Shown in pieces: positions 5,747 through 10,038 of a stretch of DNA of 10,038 nt; the stretch's first letter is position 1, and every line of letters begins with the position of its first letter. Below the pieces are notes generated by a model. That model saw nothing but the letters and a program-made list of their open reading frames with translations, searched no databases and was not told where the DNA came from. The translations under genes and the position numbers were made by a program. This DNA comes from an uncultured Eubacteriales bacterium (GTDB lineage: Bacteria; Bacillota; Clostridia; Oscillospirales; UMGS1783). The stretch spans positions 1 to 10,038 of the forward strand of contig CAJLRT010000029.1 of the NCBI GenBank assembly GCA_905209135.1. Reading direction: 5' to 3'.

Positions 5747-6691
5747 ATGAAAACAGATTACAAGGTAATTTCCGCGCATCTGCACCGCTGCGGCGAGACG
5801 CCCATGTGGGACGACAGGAAAAAGCAGTTCTGGTGGTCGGACATGCTCGCGGGCGAACTCTACCGCTACGACCCGAAAACGGGCGAGGTGGCGCTCGCCG
5901 GCAAGGGCAATCACGTGTCGGGCTTTACCATGAACGAGCCGGGCGGCCTTGTCTGCGCCACGCATGAGGGGCTTTGCCTGTTTGACGAGCAGCGGGGGTT
6001 CACCCTGCTTGCCGACTCATTTGCCGGCCAGCCCCTGCGCTCGAACGACGCAACGGCGGACGCGCGCGGCCGCTTCATATTCGGCACCACGTTTTACGAT
6101 GCGGACAAAGACCCCGGCGGGTATATGCTGGGCAGGATTTACAGCGTGGATACGGACGGAACGATCCGGATCCTGGACGAGGGGTTCCATATGACAAACG
6201 GCATCGGCTTCTCGCCCGACGACAGGACCATCTACATCACCGAAACGGTCAAGCGCGTCATCTATGCGTACGACTATGATATAGAAACCGGCGCGGTTTC
6301 CAACAAGCGCGATTTCATCAAAGTGCCCGACACGCAGGGAATCCCCGACGGCATGACGGTGGACGCGCAGGGCGGCATCTGGTCCGCGCAGTGGTACGGG
6401 AGCTGCATTATGCACTACGACGCGAACGGGAAATTCCTGGAGAAAATCGACACGCCCGAACCCCAGACCTCCTCTCTCGTGTTCGGCGGCGCGGATATGA
6501 CCGACGTGCTCGTCACCACCGCCGGCACATGGGCCTATCTGCCGTTCAAGCCGGTTGGGTACGATTACGACGCGAACACGAAATACCTGGGCGGCAAGAT
6601 CCTGATGTACAACTTCGGCGTCAAGGGCCGGCCGGAGAATTTTGCAAACATCACTGCCGCGGCGTTTGCCGGCGGCGCGAAAGGAGAATAA
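5747..6691 (+). CDS. SMP-30/gluconolactonase-family lactonase
   Basis: A 314-residue cytosolic protein of the SMP-30/regucalcin/gluconolactonase six-bladed propeller family, with no signal peptide. Key residues can be placed: E17 in RCGETPMWDD, R98 and N100 in LRSNDATADARGRFIFGTT, N151 in MTNGIGFSPDDRTIYITET and D201 in IPDGMTVDAQGGIW. E17, N151 and D201 correspond to the divalent-metal ligands of this family, and R98/N100 to substrate contacts. Members open sugar 1,5- or 1,4-lactones to the aldonic acid. The following gene encodes a dehydrogenase that could supply the lactone. The ATG follows the pgk stop codon with no gap and has a strong GGGAGG at 5733-5738. The sugar cannot be deduced; gluconolactone, galactonolactone, xylonolactone and sulfogluconolactone hydrolases all fall in this family. 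Confidence 0.88.
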   Translation: MKTDYKVISAHLHRCGETPMWDDRKKQFWWSDMLAGELYRYDPKTGEVALAGKGNHVSGFTMNEPGGLVCATHEGLCLFDEQRGFTLLADSFAGQPLRSNDATADARGRFIFGTTFYDADKDPGGYMLGRIYSVDTDGTIRILDEGFHMTNGIGFSPDDRTIYITETVKRVIYAYDYDIETGAVSNKRDFIKVPDTQGIPDGMTVDAQGGIWSAQWYGSCIMHYDANGKFLEKIDTPEPQTSSLVFGGADMTDVLVTTAGTWAYLPFKPVGYDYDANTKYLGGKILMYNFGVKGRPENFANITAAAFAGGAKGE

Positions 6692-6693
6692 CC

Positions 6694-7611
6694 ATGTCCT
6701 ATGAAATCAAGCTGAGAAATCCCGAAGAGGACGAAGTCCTGCGCCGGATCGAGGACCGGTTCGACGTCCCGCCCATTGAGGACAGCCTGCGCGACTCGGT
6801 CGTCATCGTCACGGGCGGCACCACCGGCATCGGCCGCGGCTGCGTGCACGGCTTTATGGGCGTGGGCGCGCACGTCGTGTTCTGCGGCCGGGACGAAGCG
6901 CGCGGCCGCGCAGTGGAGGCGGATATGAACCGGCGCTACCCGAACCAGAAATGCATATTCAAAATCGTGGACGTAACGGTGGAGCAGGAGATTATCGACC
7001 TTGTCGAGTTCACAGCCGGAGAATTCGGCCGCATCAACACCCTGGTCAACAACGCGGGTTACTTCCCCCTCCAGCGTCCGAGCGACGTGATCACCGCGGA
7101 GGAGTTCCGCCATGTGCTCGACACAAACCTGGTCGCCTATTTTATCGGCATCCGCGCCGCCCTGCCCTACCTGCGTAAAACCAGGGGCAGCGTCATCAAT
7201 ATCGGCAGCGTCGTCGGCACCATGGGCGACGAGGGCAGCGCGGCCTATTCGGCCACCAAGGGCGCGATCCAGACCATGACGCGCACCATCGCGACCGACG
7301 AGGGCGCGTACGGCGTGCGGATCAACGAGGTGAAGCCCGGGCATATCAACACCGATATGTTCCGCAAAACGACCAGCCAGCAGGCGGATATGAAAGGGTT
7401 TGTGGACTATTCGGACACCCTCCAGTGGCTGGGCCGCGGCGGCACCTCCGCCGAGATTGCGAGCGCGGTCATGTTCCTTGCCTCCGACTGGGCGAGCTTT
7501 ATCACCGGCGCTTATATCCATGTCACCGGCGGCTATGAGATCGGCGAGGGCCCGAAGCGGAAGAACCCCTTCCTTGCCGACTGGACGGATATGCAGAAAA
7601 TTGCAGACTGA
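6694..7611 (+). CDS. Short-chain dehydrogenase/reductase (SDR), possible sugar dehydrogenase
   Basis: A 305-residue classical SDR. The cofactor motif is TGGTTGIG (40-47), the structural NNAG is at 119-122, and the catalytic set is N145, S172, Y185 and K189 (YSATK). The C-terminal VTGGYEIG resembles the cofactor-proximal end of glucose-1-dehydrogenase-like SDRs. R66 after the second strand may favour NADP, but this is uncertain. An N-terminal extension of about 33 residues precedes the Rossmann fold, which makes it longer than the usual 250. The start at 6694 is chosen because AAGGAG (6681-6686) is correctly spaced, whereas the frame further upstream would overlap the lactonase. Only 2 bp separate it from the lactonase stop codon. 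A plausible role is oxidation of an aldose at C1 to the lactone used by that enzyme; reduction of a ketone is an alternative. Confidence 0.9.
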   Translation: MSYEIKLRNPEEDEVLRRIEDRFDVPPIEDSLRDSVVIVTGGTTGIGRGCVHGFMGVGAHVVFCGRDEARGRAVEADMNRRYPNQKCIFKIVDVTVEQEIIDLVEFTAGEFGRINTLVNNAGYFPLQRPSDVITAEEFRHVLDTNLVAYFIGIRAALPYLRKTRGSVINIGSVVGTMGDEGSAAYSATKGAIQTMTRTIATDEGAYGVRINEVKPGHINTDMFRKTTSQQADMKGFVDYSDTLQWLGRGGTSAEIASAVMFLASDWASFITGAYIHVTGGYEIGEGPKRKNPFLADWTDMQKIAD

Positions 7612-7633
7612 AGGGGAATCGAGGTGTAAAACC

Positions 7634-8695
7634 ATGTCCGCAAAAATGAAGGGCCTGTGCAAGCTGGCAAAGGGTCCGGGCCTGACTGAGGTGGTCGATA
7701 TCGACGTGCCCGAGCTTCCCGCCGACGACTGGGTCCTCATCAAGATCAAGGCGGCGGGCCTGTGCGCGACCGACCTGCACGTCTACCACGACGAGTTCCG
7801 CTACTGGCCGCCCGTCGTGCTGGGCCACGAGTTCTCCGGCCAGATCGTCCAGGTGGGCCGCGGCGTGACCAATTTTGCAGTGGGCGACCGCGTCGTCGCG
7901 GAGCCGAAGAACGAGGCCTGCGGCAAGTGCGACGTCTGCCGCGAGGGCAAGATCAACCTGTGCCTGCACCGGCGCGCCCCGGGCTGGGGCGTGCACGGCG
8001 GCATGACGAGCTATATCGCCATGCCCGAATTCCTTGTCCACCATATCCCCGAAGGCGTGAGCTACGACGTCGCCGCCCTGTGCGAGCCGATGGCCTGTAT
8101 CGTCTATGCCGTGACTGAGCGCGCAAAGCTCGAGTGCGCGGACGTGGTCTACATTTCGGGCGCGGGGCCGATGGGCGTGCTCAGCGCGTTTGTCGCAAAG
8201 TCCTGCGGCGCGTCCAAGGTCGTCATGAGCGGCATGACCAGAAGCGAAGCCGTGCGCTTTCCGGTCGCACTCAAAGTCGGCGCGGACTACGTGCTCAACG
8301 TGGAAAAGGAAGACCCCGTGAAATTTGTGATGGACCTGACCGGCGGCCGGGGCGCGGACCTCGTTGTGGAAACGAGCGGCGCGGCCCCCGCCATCGCCGC
8401 GATGACGGACCTGATCAAGCCCTGCGGCCGTATCAGCGGCATCGGAATCGCCGCCCGTGACCTGACCCCCATCAAGTGGAACGAGGCGATGTACAAGCAG
8501 CTTGACGTCTATTTCAACTTTAGCTCAAGCTATGCCTCCTGGGACAAATCCCTCAAGCTCATGCAGACGGCGCGGTACGACCTCAACTCCGTGATTACCC
8601 ACCGTACGACGATCGACAACTGGAAACAGGTGTTTGAAGACATTGAGCAGGAGCGCGGCGTAAAGGCCATGTTCGTCCCGGCCGACGAGCTGTGA
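7634..8695 (+). CDS. Zinc-dependent medium-chain dehydrogenase (sorbitol/threonine dehydrogenase-like)
   Basis: A 353-residue zinc alcohol dehydrogenase with both metal sites visible. Catalytic zinc ligands are C44 (CATDLH), H65 and E66 (GHEF), and E151 (CEP). The structural zinc site is C96, C99, C102 and C110. The nucleotide fold carries GAGPMG (176-181). The family includes sorbitol, L-idonate 5-, galactitol-phosphate and threonine dehydrogenases, which oxidise a secondary alcohol to a ketone. In this operon it probably makes a keto sugar or keto acid for the transaldolase-type enzyme that follows. The ATG at 7634 is preceded by GAGGTG (7621-7626); the open frame extends upstream but only through the end of the SDR gene. 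The strand-2 end (VVMSGMTRSE) has no acidic residue for NAD ribose, so NADP use is possible. Exact substrate unknown. Confidence 0.92.
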   Translation: MSAKMKGLCKLAKGPGLTEVVDIDVPELPADDWVLIKIKAAGLCATDLHVYHDEFRYWPPVVLGHEFSGQIVQVGRGVTNFAVGDRVVAEPKNEACGKCDVCREGKINLCLHRRAPGWGVHGGMTSYIAMPEFLVHHIPEGVSYDVAALCEPMACIVYAVTERAKLECADVVYISGAGPMGVLSAFVAKSCGASKVVMSGMTRSEAVRFPVALKVGADYVLNVEKEDPVKFVMDLTGGRGADLVVETSGAAPAIAAMTDLIKPCGRISGIGIAARDLTPIKWNEAMYKQLDVYFNFSSSYASWDKSLKLMQTARYDLNSVITHRTTIDNWKQVFEDIEQERGVKAMFVPADEL

Positions 8696-8715
8696 GCCGA
8701 ACACGAGGAGAGCAT

Positions 8716-9801
8716 ATGATGTGCAGTGAAACCAAACCCGGCGGAAAAGAACTGAATTACCTGGAATGGCTGTCGGCGCATACGCCGACAAAGTGGTGGC
8801 ATGACAGCGCCATCCCGGATGAAATTGAGCGCGGCCTGGCCATGGGCGCGCTTGGAATTACAACAAATCCCGTCCTTACGTACAAGACCTTCAACGCCTG
8901 CCCGGACTACTGGCGCCGGCGCGTCGAAGCCGTTCCGGAGGAACTGGACTTCGCCGCCCGCGCGGAGGAGATGCTCCGGATTGTCGCGACCGACGCGGCG
9001 CAAAGGGTATACGGCGTGTTCGAGCGTACGGGCGGCGCGCACGGCTACGCTTTCGGCCAGCTCAACCCGACGCTCGCCACCGATGTCGAGGGCATGGTCG
9101 CCATGGGCCGGCGGGTGCGCGACTGGGCGCCGAACGTCGCCGTCAAGCTCCCCACGACAAAGGCGGGCGTAGAGGTGATCGAGGAGCTTGCCGCGTGCGG
9201 CGTGCCCCTTTGCGCAACGCTGAATTTCTCCGTGGCGCAGGCGCTGGCCGTCGCGCAGGCGTACGAGCGCGGCGCGGCCCGCGCGGCTGCGGCCGGCATA
9301 GAAGTCCGCCCGTGTTTCGCAGTGCAGCAGTTGGGCCGTTTCGACGACTATCTGCGCGACGTGAACCGGGACCTGCGCGCCGGCCTCTCGGAAGCGGACG
9401 TCGCCAAGGCGGGCCTGGCCATTACCAAGCGTTCCTATCAGCTGATCCGGGAGCGGGGCTACCGCGCCGTCATCATGCCGGCGGGGCTGCGCGAGGTCTA
9501 TCATCTCACGGAGCTTGCCGGCGCGGAGATGACCTTTTCCCTGCACCCGCGCGTCCAGCAGATGGTGCTCGACGCGGACCCGCCCCGGGTGGAGCGCATC
9601 GGGGAGCCGATAGACCCGCGGGTGATTGACCGGCTTTTGCAGGTGGAGGAATTCCACCGCGCCTATCTGGAGGACGGCCTTGCGCCCGAGGAGTTCTTCA
9701 CCTTCGGCGTCACCCAGAAGACCCTGTCCCAGTTCGTGGAAACGGGCTGGGCCATGCTCGAGGTGTACGGGAGCCAAAAGGCGTCTGCGCGCTGGACCTG
9801 A
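8716..9801 (+). CDS. Long transaldolase-family protein with unusual active site
   Basis: A 361-residue member of the transaldolase/fructose-6-phosphate aldolase class I family. Visible residues are D30, ITTNP (48-52), the Schiff-base lysine K144 in VAVKLPTTKAG, T168 and R208. By hand alignment, Q115 (FGQLNP, then EGMV) replaces the catalytic glutamate of transaldolase TalB (E96) and matches Q59 of fructose-6-phosphate aldolase. The position that is F178 in TalB and Y131 in the aldolase appears to be Q205. It is also longer than TalB (about 317) or the aldolase (220). Expected chemistry is transfer or release of a dihydroxyacetone unit from a ketose; the real substrate is unknown. Start at 8716 (or the adjacent ATG at 8719) follows GAGGAG (8705-8710). 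The GTG at 8692 overlaps the previous gene and lacks a good ribosome-binding site. It is the last gene of the operon. Confidence 0.88.
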   Translation: MMCSETKPGGKELNYLEWLSAHTPTKWWHDSAIPDEIERGLAMGALGITTNPVLTYKTFNACPDYWRRRVEAVPEELDFAARAEEMLRIVATDAAQRVYGVFERTGGAHGYAFGQLNPTLATDVEGMVAMGRRVRDWAPNVAVKLPTTKAGVEVIEELAACGVPLCATLNFSVAQALAVAQAYERGAARAAAAGIEVRPCFAVQQLGRFDDYLRDVNRDLRAGLSEADVAKAGLAITKRSYQLIRERGYRAVIMPAGLREVYHLTELAGAEMTFSLHPRVQQMVLDADPPRVERIGEPIDPRVIDRLLQVEEFHRAYLEDGLAPEEFFTFGVTQKTLSQFVETGWAMLEVYGSQKASARWT

Positions 9802-9814
9802 AGCGCCGCGCCTC

Positions 9815-9849
9815 GCGTCCGGCCGGGAGTTTCCCGGCCGGACGCTTTT
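9815..9849 (+). terminator. Intrinsic terminator of the gap operon
   Basis: A perfect 14-bp GC-rich stem (9815-9828 with 9832-9845; left arm GCGTCCGGCCGGGA) with a 3-base loop is followed by four T residues. It lies 13 bp after the transaldolase stop codon. The T-tract is short but the stem is very strong, and it marks the end of the six-gene unit. Confidence 0.88.
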
Positions 9850-9868
9850 GTATCTGCCCGCGCCCACA

Positions 9869-9947
9869 CTCCGCACCCACGCCCGCACCAGCGCCCGCAC
9901 CCACGCCCGCACCAGCGCCCGCACCCGCGCCCGCGCCCCCACCCGCG
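9869..9947. repeat. Degenerate 12-bp C-rich tandem repeat
   Basis: Units of GCCCGCACCAGC and GCCCGCACCCAC alternate (unit starts near 9869, 9881, 9893, 9905 and 9917), giving a 24-bp higher period. The units then lose their A and non-C positions as the contig runs into poly-C. The first units look like a real low-complexity repeat; the later ones are probably corrupted by sequencing or assembly. I see no supported gene here on either strand. Confidence 0.7.

Positions 9948-10038
<91 letters not shown>

Noticed and set aside
4355..5965. 536-residue minus-strand open frame
   Set aside because: Antisense shadow of pgk and neighbours; no recognisable domain or ribosome-binding site.
6391..6693. 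Upstream extension of the SDR gene into the lactonase gene
   Set aside because: Would overlap 300 bases of the lactonase gene; the ATG at 6694 has a well-placed AAGGAG and gives a normal SDR N-terminus.
7400..7633. Upstream extension of the zinc dehydrogenase
   Set aside because: The extra residues are an out-of-frame reading of the SDR gene; the ATG at 7634 has its own ribosome-binding site and a standard family N-terminus.
6565..7749. 394-residue minus-strand open frame
   Set aside because: Antisense to the SDR gene, whose motifs are unambiguous.
8692..8715. GTG start for the transaldolase-family gene
   Set aside because: Overlaps the previous stop codon and has no suitable ribosome-binding site, whereas GAGGAG is well placed for the ATGs at 8716/8719.
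5747..9801. Known sulfoquinovose Entner-Doudoroff or sulfo-TAL operon
   Set aside because: The ED-type dehydratase and aldolase and the sulfo-TAL isomerase and glycosidase are not in the window; only individual enzyme types are shared.

Overview
The window is one assembly contig from a GC-rich, spore-forming member of the Bacillota, most likely a clostridial lineage. The evidence is a near-full-length SpoVT (forespore AbrB-type regulator) at the left end, strong Shine-Dalgarno sites before almost every gene, a textbook sigma-A promoter at 3352-3380, and tight co-directional operon structure. All eight genes are on the + strand. Both contig ends are compromised. Bases 1-49 are Illumina TruSeq adapter with a 6-base index, and bases from about 9948 to 10038 are an almost pure C homopolymer. 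Biological reading should be limited to roughly 50-9947.

Left unit (203-2081): spoVT and an enolase gene, separated by 4 bp, so the enolase ribosome-binding site lies inside the end of spoVT. A strong intrinsic terminator follows. Middle (2082-3435): a GC-rich spacer with a hairpin that could cover the ribosome-binding site of the next gene, an EamA/DMT-family 10-TM transporter, then an AT-rich control region. That region holds an 18-bp palindrome, a smaller inverted repeat, a near-consensus extended -10 promoter and a hairpin near the 5' end of the leader.

Right unit (3436-9849): a six-gene operon with gaps of 0-22 bp that ends in a 14-bp-stem terminator. In order it encodes an archaeal-type (type II) glyceraldehyde-3-phosphate dehydrogenase, an archaeal-type phosphoglycerate kinase, an SMP-30/gluconolactonase-type lactonase, a short-chain dehydrogenase, a zinc-dependent medium-chain dehydrogenase and a long transaldolase-family protein. 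Lactonase plus two dehydrogenases plus transaldolase looks like an oxidative route for a sugar or sugar derivative. The GAPDH and PGK pair would draw glyceraldehyde-3-phosphate into lower glycolysis, with the upstream enolase possibly acting further down. I do not recognise this combination as a described pathway. The transaldolase-like enzyme has active-site substitutions matching neither classical transaldolase nor fructose-6-phosphate aldolase, and the PGK appears to lack one of the family's substrate-binding arginines. The substrate is unknown; the window contains no kinase, isomerase, dehydratase, phosphoglycerate mutase or dedicated regulator.
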